Shown here piece by piece: positions 38,425-46,120 of a stretch of DNA of 64,000 nucleotides; position 1 is the first letter of the stretch, and every line of letters starts with the position of its first letter. The stretch is from Hydrotalea sp. (lineage in GTDB: Bacteria > Bacteroidota > Bacteroidia > Chitinophagales > Chitinophagaceae): contig JAKRSC010000022.1 of NCBI GenBank assembly GCA_022402565.1, forward strand, positions 1 to 64,000. The letters are read 5' to 3'. The translations under genes and the position numbers were made by a program. The notes beneath the pieces were generated by a model, which was given only the letters and a program-made list of their open reading frames with translations, ran no database searches and was not told the origin of the DNA.

Positions 38425-39153
38425 ATGGGCAACAAGTTAAATGTCAGAGAATTAGTGATGCTTAGTCCTATTGAAATCCAAGAGAAACTCCCCAAATGGG
38501 AGCAGCAATGGGCAATGAAACAAAAGGATCATCCAAATGCTAAAGTTATTAACCCTAAATTAAAGCAATTAAAATCTAATCTTAAAAAGATTATGATGCT
38601 TCCAAATCAAACATTTTTTCAGCAGTTTGATTGTGCCGTACTTTTTAACGAAATTATGGCGTTAGAGAAGTTAAATAATTTCAATAATGATTTAGAAAAA
38701 TTACTAACTCCAGCTAGCGATAAGATCAAGCTTTTTAAGAAATACGCGAAAACATATGATGATGTGACATACTGGAAAGAATTAGCAGAGGCATACATAC
38801 TGCAGAATTATAATAAAATAGCATATTCAACATATTATAAATTGTTTAGTGTAAAGAGAAATCACAGAGAAGAATTAATGTCTAAAGAAGAGAGAGAAGT
38901 GTTATCATCTTTGCCAGAAGTTATTACAATTTACAGAGCTGGATCAACAGAAGAAGAAGAAACATTGAAATATGGAATTAGCTGGACTTTAAATAAAGCA
39001 ATAGCAAATAAATTTGCTAAAGTGAAGAGTTTACGAGATAAAGTTCCGATGAAGATTTTTGAATTAAAAATTGCCAAATCTGAAGTAATAGCATACTTTA
39101 AATCAAGAAATGAAGAGGAAATAATATATATCCATAAATCTAAGAAGAAATGA
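38425..39153 (+). CDS. ADP-ribosyltransferase-like protein
   Basis: A 242 aa protein. The N-terminal ~150 residues are helical and basic. The C-terminal ~75 residues follow the layout of R-S-E class ADP-ribosyltransferases: Arg in ITIYRAGS (~167-174), GISWTLNKAIANKFA (Ser-x-Thr strand, ~185-199), and a terminal acidic motif NEEEIIYI (~229-236). This is motif-level evidence only; a structure prediction would be needed to be sure. If correct, it may modify a host or phage protein or nucleic acid, a plausible defence effector. It stands alone; a hairpin repeat and protease gene follow. Confidence 0.5.
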   Translation: MGNKLNVRELVMLSPIEIQEKLPKWEQQWAMKQKDHPNAKVINPKLKQLKSNLKKIMMLPNQTFFQQFDCAVLFNEIMALEKLNNFNNDLEKLLTPASDKIKLFKKYAKTYDDVTYWKELAEAYILQNYNKIAYSTYYKLFSVKRNHREELMSKEEREVLSSLPEVITIYRAGSTEEEETLKYGISWTLNKAIANKFAKVKSLRDKVPMKIFELKIAKSEVIAYFKSRNEEEIIYIHKSKKK

Positions 39154-39210
39154 TTGCTTTGTGCGACTTACATATCACTATTATAAGTTAATTAAATTTA
39201 TTAATCCCCA

Positions 39211-39256
39211 TATCAAGGGCTCAAGAAAAAATTGCACTTATTACTTGAACTTAGAT
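39211..39256. repeat. Hairpin repeat, copy 3 of 3
   Basis: A 31 bp run identical to copy 1 (24-54), with a changed left arm (TCAAGGGCTCAAG). It ends 7 bp before the ATG of the protease lipoprotein, the same gene-proximal placement as copies 1 and 2. Confidence 0.75.
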
Positions 39257-39262
39257 CATAGT

Positions 39263-40495
39263 ATGCTTCAAAAAATAATTATATTAGTTTTTATAATTCT
39301 GCTTTCTAATATTTGGCTTTCATGCAATAATAGCAATGAAGAGATAAAATCAAAATTAGATTCAGCTTTAAAAGAGATGAATTCTATTAAAGTACAAAAA
39401 ATTAAAGACTCTATCAATAATGCTCAAAATCTAACTAAATTGATGGATTCACTTAACAAAGCTATTGGCGGCAATATAAATGACTTAAATGCCTTATATG
39501 AATTGTTAAAACCATCTATATTTATTGTATATACTTTCGATGGAGAGCTTAATAAATACCAAGGTTCAGCGTTTATCATAGATGAAAATGGAGTTTGTTT
39601 AAGTAATTATCATTTGTTCGAAAATATTAGTTCTGGTTATGTAGTAAACCAAGAAGGTTTAAAGTTCAAAATTGAAAGAATTATCAGTTATAGTAAAGAA
39701 TCAGATTACATTATATTTAAAATCGCCCTCGGTAATTATTACTTAAGCCCCTTAAAAGTCACTACACTACAACCAAGAATTGGTGAACAATGCTTTGCAA
39801 TTGGAAACCCCAAAGGCCTTATGCATACATTATCTACTGGAATAATTTCAGGAATAAGGGATGGTGGAAAGTATTTGCAAACGACTGCTGAAATAACACA
39901 TGGGAGTAGCGGTGGAGCTTTATTTAACTCAAAAGGAGAAGTAATTGGTATAACCTCCGCAGGTCTTAATGAGGCAAATTTAAATTTTGCAATAAACATA
40001 TTGCATGTTGACAAGGTACATAGTATTAGTGAAACTAATAATGCAGGCAGAAACGTTAAAAACTTTACTGTAACAAGTCCAAAAGCATTCTTTCATAATT
40101 CACCCTCAAATAGCCAAAGAAGAAATGCTTATATGGTTTATGGCGAATATGGTCAAGCACTAGAAGAAATAAATGGATTTATTTATGTAGTATTTACAAA
40201 CTCAAAAGGACAAACAAGTATTGGTTGGATCCAAACTAAAGATGTTGAGTTTGGAAATTTTAAAATAAATAATTCACGTAATTATAGTACCTCGTCGGAA
40301 TATGAAGTCATTGTCGACAAAGCAATTTTTCATAGCAGCCCAGATTTTAATACTTCAAGAAGAGGATACTTGGTCAGAGGAGAAACATTTAAAGCAATTG
40401 CTTATAGAAACGGATTTATATATACTGAATTTGTTAATAGAAATGGGATTAAATCTATAGGATGGATAAATGAAAATGATGTACTTCTTAAATAG
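39263..40495 (+). CDS. Trypsin-like serine protease lipoprotein with two SH3-like repeats
   Basis: A 410 aa lipoprotein. The signal ends in IWLSCNN (lipobox, Cys ~18), so ATG 39263 is preferred over the longer frame from 39161 that reads through the hairpin repeat. A coiled-coil region (~25-65) precedes a chymotrypsin-fold protease: His in CLSNYHLFE (~117), Asp in KESDYIIFKI (~150) and Ser in THGSSGGALF (~216). Two ~60 residue bacterial SH3-like repeats follow (AFFHNSPS...SIGWIQTKDV and AIFHSSPD...SIGWINENDV). It is probably anchored in a periplasmic membrane face. It lies 6 bp from a small membrane protein gene. Confidence 0.85.
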   Translation: MLQKIIILVFIILLSNIWLSCNNSNEEIKSKLDSALKEMNSIKVQKIKDSINNAQNLTKLMDSLNKAIGGNINDLNALYELLKPSIFIVYTFDGELNKYQGSAFIIDENGVCLSNYHLFENISSGYVVNQEGLKFKIERIISYSKESDYIIFKIALGNYYLSPLKVTTLQPRIGEQCFAIGNPKGLMHTLSTGIISGIRDGGKYLQTTAEITHGSSGGALFNSKGEVIGITSAGLNEANLNFAINILHVDKVHSISETNNAGRNVKNFTVTSPKAFFHNSPSNSQRRNAYMVYGEYGQALEEINGFIYVVFTNSKGQTSIGWIQTKDVEFGNFKINNSRNYSTSSEYEVIVDKAIFHSSPDFNTSRRGYLVRGETFKAIAYRNGFIYTEFVNRNGIKSIGWINENDVLLK

Positions 40496-40501
40496 AGTAA
40501 A

Positions 40502-40744
40502 ATGAATTTTAAATCAATTTTATCAAAGCTTAATAAAAAAGAAAAGATATTTATATCTCTACTTGCTGGATGGACTTTTATCCACTTTGTCTTTCTTATA
40601 TATGCAAAAGGAAGTACAAGTTTTTTTTGGCCATTTGATGAAGACCCTATTTTAATAGCTGATTATGATTTAACTGAATTCAGCGTCTATGGAATTACTC
40701 CTTGGATATGTCTCTATGTTTATAAACTACTTAATAATAAGTAA
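40502..40744 (+). CDS. Small two-helix membrane protein
   Basis: An 80 aa protein with two predicted helices (IFISLLAGWTFIHFVFLIY, ~17-35, and VYGITPWICLYVYKLL near the C-terminus) separated by an acidic loop (FDEDPILIADYDLTEF). No family recognised. Its 6 bp distance from the protease gene implies co-transcription and perhaps a physical partnership. Confidence 0.55.
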   Translation: MNFKSILSKLNKKEKIFISLLAGWTFIHFVFLIYAKGSTSFFWPFDEDPILIADYDLTEFSVYGITPWICLYVYKLLNNK

Positions 40745-40899
40745 ATAGGGGAAAACAAAGAAGATGATCTAAAAAGATGCATTTTACTGTCAGTAGGATA
40801 CTTCACTATAACTGCAATTGGTGTTACAATTAGTTTTGTATTTGGAGGTGAAAGCTATCTTAAGCTGTTTTGGGAGTTAATCATGAGTATTACTACTCT

Positions 40900-41901
40900 A
40901 TGCAACAAGAAATCAACCTTATTATTAAATCGAAGCTTAAGAGCCCTCTGGTTAAGTATAGAGATACCGAATATTCATTACAGGATTCATCAAAATTTAA
41001 GTTACTCGAAGATCTATCAGCACTTGCTAATCACCCATCTAGTAGCACTAAATATATCATCATCGGAGTAATTCACGGGTTAACTTCATTAAAACGAACC
41101 TTTCAGGAAGTAGTAAATCCAACTGACCAAAATGTATATCAAGAGTTCGTGGATACCTATTTAGAACCTAAAATCAACTTTACCTATATCAGCTTCAAAT
41201 TCAGAGATAAGAAGCTTGCTGCTTTTGTTATCAGTGACAATAATAATCGTCCCTATCTTTTTAAACTGAATATATTTACGAAGAATTGGAGTGATTTTAG
41301 AAATAGAACTGGTCAGGGGTTAATCACGCACGATGGACATTACAACGTTAACTTAACAAGGTCTGATCTTGACTACATTTATAGAAAGAATTTCAATCAT
41401 AATCTCAAAGGCTCTGAGCTAGATGTTAGAATGAACTTCCAACAATTAACAGTTGAATCTAATATCAATGTAATTGAGCTATATGAAATTGAACTATATG
41501 TTGACAATTTAACCTCTAGAGATATTGATATTAAATTTGAGCTTAGGCTAGAATCGCTTGACTATTTCATACTAGCCTGTAAGGATGATATTACTCAATG
41601 CATGAATAGTGTTAAATATTATTCCAACCCAGCTTTAGATTTTAATTTCAATCTGAGCTTTGGAAGACATAACCTTGAGTTGAACTCAGAACATAACGGT
41701 CAGCATTTAATTAAAAACTTAACTGAAATACGAATTAAGCGAGACTCAAGGGATATTAAATTAATGAATGGGAACCTTATTGGACGCTTCTTTGAAAGAG
41801 AAACATATCACAGAGAAATATATGCTGAGTTAAAAATTGAATCCAGAGAATTAATGAACCCCATCTATCAATACTTTGACTTTACGTTTGTTAACATTTA
41901 A
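40900..41901 (+). CDS. AlbA_2 / Schlafen-like N-terminal domain protein
   Basis: A 333 aa protein. The N-terminal ~120 residues match the AlbA_2 (Schlafen AAA_4-like) pattern: a short EINLIIKSKLKSPLVKYRDTEYSLQD lead, FKLLEDLSALANHPSSSTKYIIIGV (the usual LLKDIIAFANT..GGYIVIGV element), LEPKINFTYISFKFRDKKLAAFVI. The C-terminal ~200 residues form an unrecognised beta-rich domain. ATG 40900 is chosen over the TTG at 40870 because it places the domain normally. Proteins of this kind occur as regulators and in anti-phage loci. Function here is inferred, not shown. Confidence 0.65.
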   Translation: MQQEINLIIKSKLKSPLVKYRDTEYSLQDSSKFKLLEDLSALANHPSSSTKYIIIGVIHGLTSLKRTFQEVVNPTDQNVYQEFVDTYLEPKINFTYISFKFRDKKLAAFVISDNNNRPYLFKLNIFTKNWSDFRNRTGQGLITHDGHYNVNLTRSDLDYIYRKNFNHNLKGSELDVRMNFQQLTVESNINVIELYEIELYVDNLTSRDIDIKFELRLESLDYFILACKDDITQCMNSVKYYSNPALDFNFNLSFGRHNLELNSEHNGQHLIKNLTEIRIKRDSRDIKLMNGNLIGRFFERETYHREIYAELKIESRELMNPIYQYFDFTFVNI

Positions 41902-41994
41902 AGCTAAACTTCAGATACTAAATATCTCCTACTTAAAATTCAGAGTTAACTCCTAACTCTTACTGAGCATGAACAACTGACTCAACATAATAAA

Positions 41995-42035
41995 ATAAGG
42001 GACAACTCAGGTGTTAACCTCAAATAATCCCTTAT
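41995..42035. terminator. Possible convergent terminator
   Basis: ATAAGGGA (41995-42002) pairs with TCCCTTAT (42028-42035); an inner stem AGGT/ACCT is also possible. It lies between the convergent AlbA_2 gene and the next minus-strand gene. No T-run, so only moderate support. Confidence 0.4.
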
Positions 42036-42073
42036 CCAAATTAAAAATAATTAATGGCTAAACTGAGCATCAG

Positions 42074-42544
42074 TTACAGGCTTCTTAAATGCTCCATACG
42101 TTCCTCCTTCGCTTTTAATTTAGGTTCTAACTTCTTTAAACCCTTCTTATAATGGGTATTCCTCTGCTTGAGGGTTAACTCCACCAAATCTTCTCTCCCA
42201 ATTTCTTTGAGCTTCTTATGTAATGCATCCAGCGATTTGCGGTTTAACCTCACCTTAGAGTCCACATACACATCCTGATACACCTGCATAGGATTATTCT
42301 CAATCATCCTATAAACTCTCGGGGACTTAACCGTTGAGACATTCCCCTGCTCATCAACCGCTGGGTAATAAGTATCCTCTAAACCCTTCTTCTCACTAAT
42401 GAAGAACCTCTTAGTTAACCCGTTCTTCCTCTTACCCTTCTTGCTAACTGGATCAAATTGCTCATATAGCTCATTCTCAATTAGCTTCTTCCCCTCTGAA
42501 TCATCTCTCAGGGGAATTTTAATTAAACTCTTCACTTGAATCAT
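42074..42544 (-). CDS. Hypothetical basic protein
   Basis: A 156 aa highly charged protein with many Lys/Glu residues and a long helical C-terminus (SLDALHKKLKEIGREDLVELTLKQR... KAKEERMEHL). The central part (SEKKGLEDTYYPAVDEQGNVSTVKSPRVYRMIENNP) looks globular. No signal peptide, membrane helix or family recognised. Its position next to a repeat-rich non-coding block would fit a nucleic-acid-binding or element-maintenance role, but this is speculation. Confidence 0.5.
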   Translation of the reverse strand: MIQVKSLIKIPLRDDSEGKKLIENELYEQFDPVSKKGKRKNGLTKRFFISEKKGLEDTYYPAVDEQGNVSTVKSPRVYRMIENNPMQVYQDVYVDSKVRLNRKSLDALHKKLKEIGREDLVELTLKQRNTHYKKGLKKLEPKLKAKEERMEHLRSL

Positions 42545-43430
42545 TACTTCAATTCATCATTTATTTAGTTATTAATGTTATTCAAAGAACAATTGCTCCT
42601 AATCAGAAGTTAACGCTTAACTATTCTCAATTAGGCAACTGACAAAATTACAAATACCTCAGTGAATTCTAAAGTAAATCTCACTCTGAATGAGGAATAA
42701 ATTTCTACTCATACTCAGTGTTAGCTTTCGATACATCAACTGAGTGAAGATATCACTGAACGACTGAGTTAAGTGTGGGCAGTTAACCCTCGCCAGAATT
42801 AACCCTCAATTCATCTATGCTGAATGAGGTCACTGAGAGTTAACTCTAACTGAAATCGACCTGGCTCATTCATTGCTGAGTTAAGTCACTCTGAGCAGTC
42901 ATTAAGTCCAGGCTTAACTCTGAATCGCTGATCCGAAGTTGAATCTCTGGTTTATTTTGGAGTTGACCTCAATTTGAAGTCCTGATTCATACATCACTCT
43001 GATCAGGCAACTGAACTCTGATCCAATAACTGAATCAACCCGCTCAAGCTGCCCATCAAAACAGGGCAGCAGCTTGAGCGTACTACTTAATAACCCTTAA
43101 GACTAAAAATTTTTTAAATCCGCTTAGGCCTCAAAGATGAATCCTTTTAAATCCGCGCAGGCCTCAAAGATGGTGACTTTTAAAAGCCACAAAAGAATTG
43201 GTACAACTATAACATTTCTGAAGTGAATAAACAAATAATTTTAAAAGTTATTTTGAGGATAGTTGAGAACGGAATTAACTAACAAATCAGGCTCAAATGA
43301 AGTGCGTATAAGTATTTGAATTGTTCCAATAGATAACTAAATTTGAATATAATAAACCATTAATTACAAATGATAACACACGTAATTGAAGACATTAAAG
43401 AGTCATAAATTCAAACTAAATAAAATAACT
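42545..43430. repeat. Repeat-rich non-coding block with hairpin and 28 bp direct repeats
   Basis: About 890 bp with no usable frame. 42600-43030 is crowded with short related words (CTGAGT, CTGAAT, GTTAACTC and complements, roughly a dozen CTGA[AG]T sites). A strong hairpin at 43041-43080 pairs CGCTCAAGCTG-CCC with GGG-CAGCAGCTTGAGCG (one 3 nt bulge). Then two 28 bp direct repeats (TTTTAAATCCGC..AGGCCTCAAAGATG; 43112-43139 and 43145-43172; 26/28 identical) lie 33 bp apart, with a partial third. This is consistent with an origin, transfer site or partition site of the island. Confidence 0.6.
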
Positions 43431-43967
43431 ATGAATAGAATCAAAATAATTGGACTTTCAGTTTTAATTATTGCAGTAACAACTGCATTCTCTCAAACAA
43501 TCGAATTAGAAATTAAGTCTCTTCTGAACAACAAGCTAGAGCTAAAAATACCAAAGGAATTCAAAATAATGTCTGAGGAACTAATGAAATTTAAATATCC
43601 ATCTGAGAGAAGACCTACGTTAGTATATTCTAACGAATCTGGTGGAATTAATGTAGCATTGAACCTAACTCAAAGTCAAGCTAATCAGCAGTTAATTTCT
43701 ACGTATAAAGACAATTTCATTAAAACTTTTAAAATTATGTATCCTTCAGCTGAATGGAAAGATAGTGGCATTAAGACGATAAATGGAAAAGAGGTTGGCT
43801 ATCTTGAATTAGTAACCCCCGCAATTGATACTGAAATTTATAATTTAATATTCTTTACTGACTTGGATGGTAAATTACTTCTATGTACTTTCAATTGTAC
43901 TAAAAAGAGCATAGAAGAATGGACACCTACAGCTAAGGAAATTATGAACTCCTTGAAAGTAAAGTAA
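43431..43967 (+). CDS. Exported DcrB/PsbP-like protein, unknown
   Basis: A 178 aa protein with a signal peptide (MNRIKIIGLSVLIIAVTTAFSQ, cleavage ~22). Its single alpha/beta domain has the succession IPKEFKIMSEELMKFKYPSERRPTLVYSNESGGINVALN and GKEVGYLELVTPA, resembling small PsbP/DUF1795-type periplasmic domains. ATG 43431 gives the signal peptide; the frame extends to 43386 but without support. No operon partners; function unknown. Confidence 0.55.
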   Translation: MNRIKIIGLSVLIIAVTTAFSQTIELEIKSLLNNKLELKIPKEFKIMSEELMKFKYPSERRPTLVYSNESGGINVALNLTQSQANQQLISTYKDNFIKTFKIMYPSAEWKDSGIKTINGKEVGYLELVTPAIDTEIYNLIFFTDLDGKLLLCTFNCTKKSIEEWTPTAKEIMNSLKVK

Positions 43968-44163
43968 GTGGTGTAAACTCTGTAAATAGCATAAGTAAAA
44001 TAACAGTTCCTTTTAGTATTTCAATGCTTTAACTATAATGTTTTATTTGTGTAAAAGAAGTTGGTTTGAAATTATTTATTTTATTATTCTTGATATTTTA
44101 TTACCAATTTAGCAATGGTAGAAACAACTTGAAAACTAAAGATTTAATATTAAAAAGGCACAT

Positions 44164-44610
44164 ATGAACTTTTCTCTTTTCCCTGACGAAGAGCAGTGGA
44201 AACCGATTGAGGAATTTCCACATTATTTAATTAGTAGCAAAGGAAGAGTAAAACATAGTGTTACTGGTAAAATAAAAGTTCAAAAAAGAGAAGTTGCACG
44301 ACGTAAAAACGGTACAGTATCTTCAACTTATTTTGTTGTTATTCTAAGTGACTTTAAAGGAAAGGATGGCAATAAATACAGAAGATTCGTTCATAGACTT
44401 GTTGCTTTAGCTTTTCTTGGACCACCCCCAACAACAGAACATACAGTCGACCATATTGACACAAATTCAATAAATAATAACTTAGAAAATCTTCGGTGGG
44501 CAACTAAAAGTGAACAATTCTCAAATCATCGGACTCAAAACGAATGGCCAATATCAATTGAAAATCTACCGCATGAAGAAAGACTTAGAATTGAAGGAAA
44601 ATTAAAGTAA
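44164..44610 (+). CDS. NUMOD4-HNH homing-type endonuclease
   Basis: A 148 aa nuclease. NUMOD4 motif at the start (EQWKPIEEFPHYLISSKGRVKH, ~10-31), then an HNH fold (RFVHRLVALAFLGPPPTTEHTVDHIDTNSINNNLENLRWAT, ~78-118), with His-His-Asn metal and catalytic residues in VDHIDTNSINNNLENLRW. Such proteins are free-standing phage or island homing endonucleases. It may promote its own spread or act as a defence nuclease. Neighbours are unrelated. Confidence 0.85.
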   Translation: MNFSLFPDEEQWKPIEEFPHYLISSKGRVKHSVTGKIKVQKREVARRKNGTVSSTYFVVILSDFKGKDGNKYRRFVHRLVALAFLGPPPTTEHTVDHIDTNSINNNLENLRWATKSEQFSNHRTQNEWPISIENLPHEERLRIEGKLK

Positions 44611-44774
44611 AAAAAGTAATAGTTTGTAAATAAAGATTAAGTTGTCCTAATGTGAATTTATAAATTCGATAATCACATCTAAAAAAGTATATTCATTAAT
44701 CCTCTATAATTTACTAACAATGACAATCTCATACCTGCAATCTTGAAGCTGCGAAACGTTAAAAGATAACCTTT

Positions 44775-45647
44775 ATGACAAGTCAAGAAAATAAAATGAA
44801 ATTATTCTCACAACGCATAGGTAAAACACCAATTAAAGATGTTATACAAAGAGACTCAATAGATGAAGATTTGAAAAATGCCTTATGGAACGGTCTGACA
44901 ATTTTCTACTGGGAGGGTAAAATCCATAATGACTGGATAAAAAGCAATTCAAAGGATGTTATAATATTCCTAACAAGAATTTGGATACTTTTTTTTAAAA
45001 ACAAACTAGATGAAATGCCTGGTAGCTTTCACCAACTACTTCCAATACTTAAAAGATTCTTTTATCGATGTGAATGGTATCAACTATATGACTTTATTGA
45101 ATTTATCCCATTGAATTATAAACCCGATTATTACAATCAAACAAATCACGAATTTATTGAGTATTGCAATAATGTATTCGAGCAGGAACTTTCAGCATAT
45201 AGATTTGTGAATGGCACATTGACACAAATAAGTTCAAAAGAAGAAGTTGAAGCAATTGAAGAAGCTTTAAACATTGAAGACAATCTTAAGCCTATAAAGA
45301 TTCATTTAAACCGCTCACTTGAACTCTTTTCAGACAGAAAAAACCCTGACTACAGAAATTCAATTAAAGAATCTATTAGTGCAGTTGAAGCATATTGTTC
45401 AATTTTGACAGGCAATCCCAAAGCGACAATTGGACAAGCATTAAAACAAATTGAAATAGATAATAATATTCATCCAGCATTAAAGAACTCGTTCAGCAGC
45501 CTATATGGATATACTAGTGATGCAGATGGCATTAGACACGCACTTTTAGAACAAGATAATTTAAACCAAGAAGATGCTAAGTTTATGCTTGTGGCTTGTA
45601 GTGCGTTCATAAATTATTTAAGACAAAAGGAGGCTAAAAAGAAGTAA
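44775..45647 (+). CDS. AbiJ-NTD4/HEPN-like abortive infection protein
   Basis: A 290 aa protein. The start (MKLFSQRIGKTPIKDVIQRDSIDEDLKNALWN) matches the AbiJ N-terminal domain 4 type, so ATG 44796 is an alternative to 44775. The C-terminal half (SIKESISAVEAYCSILTGNPKATIGQALKQIE... SDADGIRHALLEQ) is helical and carries an Arg-His pair as in HEPN ribonucleases. Related proteins are abortive-infection effectors that probably cut RNA in infected cells. Located in the defence cargo; the 22 bp cassette-end repeat follows the gene. Confidence 0.75.
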   Translation: MTSQENKMKLFSQRIGKTPIKDVIQRDSIDEDLKNALWNGLTIFYWEGKIHNDWIKSNSKDVIIFLTRIWILFFKNKLDEMPGSFHQLLPILKRFFYRCEWYQLYDFIEFIPLNYKPDYYNQTNHEFIEYCNNVFEQELSAYRFVNGTLTQISSKEEVEAIEEALNIEDNLKPIKIHLNRSLELFSDRKNPDYRNSIKESISAVEAYCSILTGNPKATIGQALKQIEIDNNIHPALKNSFSSLYGYTSDADGIRHALLEQDNLNQEDAKFMLVACSAFINYLRQKEAKKK

Positions 45648-45685
45648 AAACATTACTAAAAACTAAAAAGTCAGCTTTTAACATG

Positions 45686-45707
45686 GGTAACTGTTGCACA
45701 ACCTCTT
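45686..45707. repeat. Second copy of the 22 bp cassette-end repeat
   Basis: Perfect copy of 38298-38319 (core TGTTGCACAACC), 39 bp after the AbiJ-like stop codon. In both places it lies directly downstream of an accessory gene. Confidence 0.65.
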
Positions 45708-45776
45708 CAAAAATTGATTTGTAAAAATTAAAGTTTCAGTTGTAAATAAAGGCTATTCATTCAATAGGGATTAAAT

Positions 45777-45807
45777 TTACTTGCGTCGCTTCCGGCGACG
45801 CAAGTAA
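45777..45807. other. Perfect 13 bp hairpin
   Basis: TTACTTGCGTCGC (45777-45789), loop TTCCG, GCGACGCAAGTAA (45795-45807). Very GC-rich compared with its surroundings. No T-run on either side, so not a simple terminator. The flanking 45808-46050 stretch holds no gene. Confidence 0.6.
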
Positions 45808-46050
45808 TAACTTAACAACCCCAGTTTTCGACCATTCTTCAAGTGGAAACTTTGAACACTTTGCATATTTTGTATTACGTGAACCAGTTCTTATTACCAT
45901 CCTCTTAAATAACAACAAATATCCTGAAAAATGTTTACAAATGAACAAAATGAGTCTATAATACACTAATACCTCAAGCTCAATTCAGCGCTCAAATATC
46001 CTGGTCTTAACCCGTGTTAAATGTGTATTTAAGTTCATAGTATTTAATAA

Positions 46051-46085
46051 AATGCACCTTCTTATTATTAAAAAGAAGATGCATT
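46051..46085 (-). terminator. Terminator of the VirE_N/DUF3987 gene
   Basis: On the minus strand AATGCATCTTCTT pairs with AAGAAGGTGCATT (one C/A mismatch), followed by TTATT, about 35 bp after the stop. Confidence 0.7.
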
Positions 46086-46120
46086 CTAAAAAGATAAATA
46101 TTGAATTATCTATATTCTAA

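Noticed and set aside
39161..39262. N-terminal extension of the protease gene through the hairpin repeat
   Set aside because: It would hide the lipoprotein signal peptide; ATG 39263 starts a correct lipobox signal.
43112..43172. CRISPR-like repeats
   Set aside because: Only two full 28 bp copies with a 5 bp gap; spacers would be far too short and no cas genes are present.
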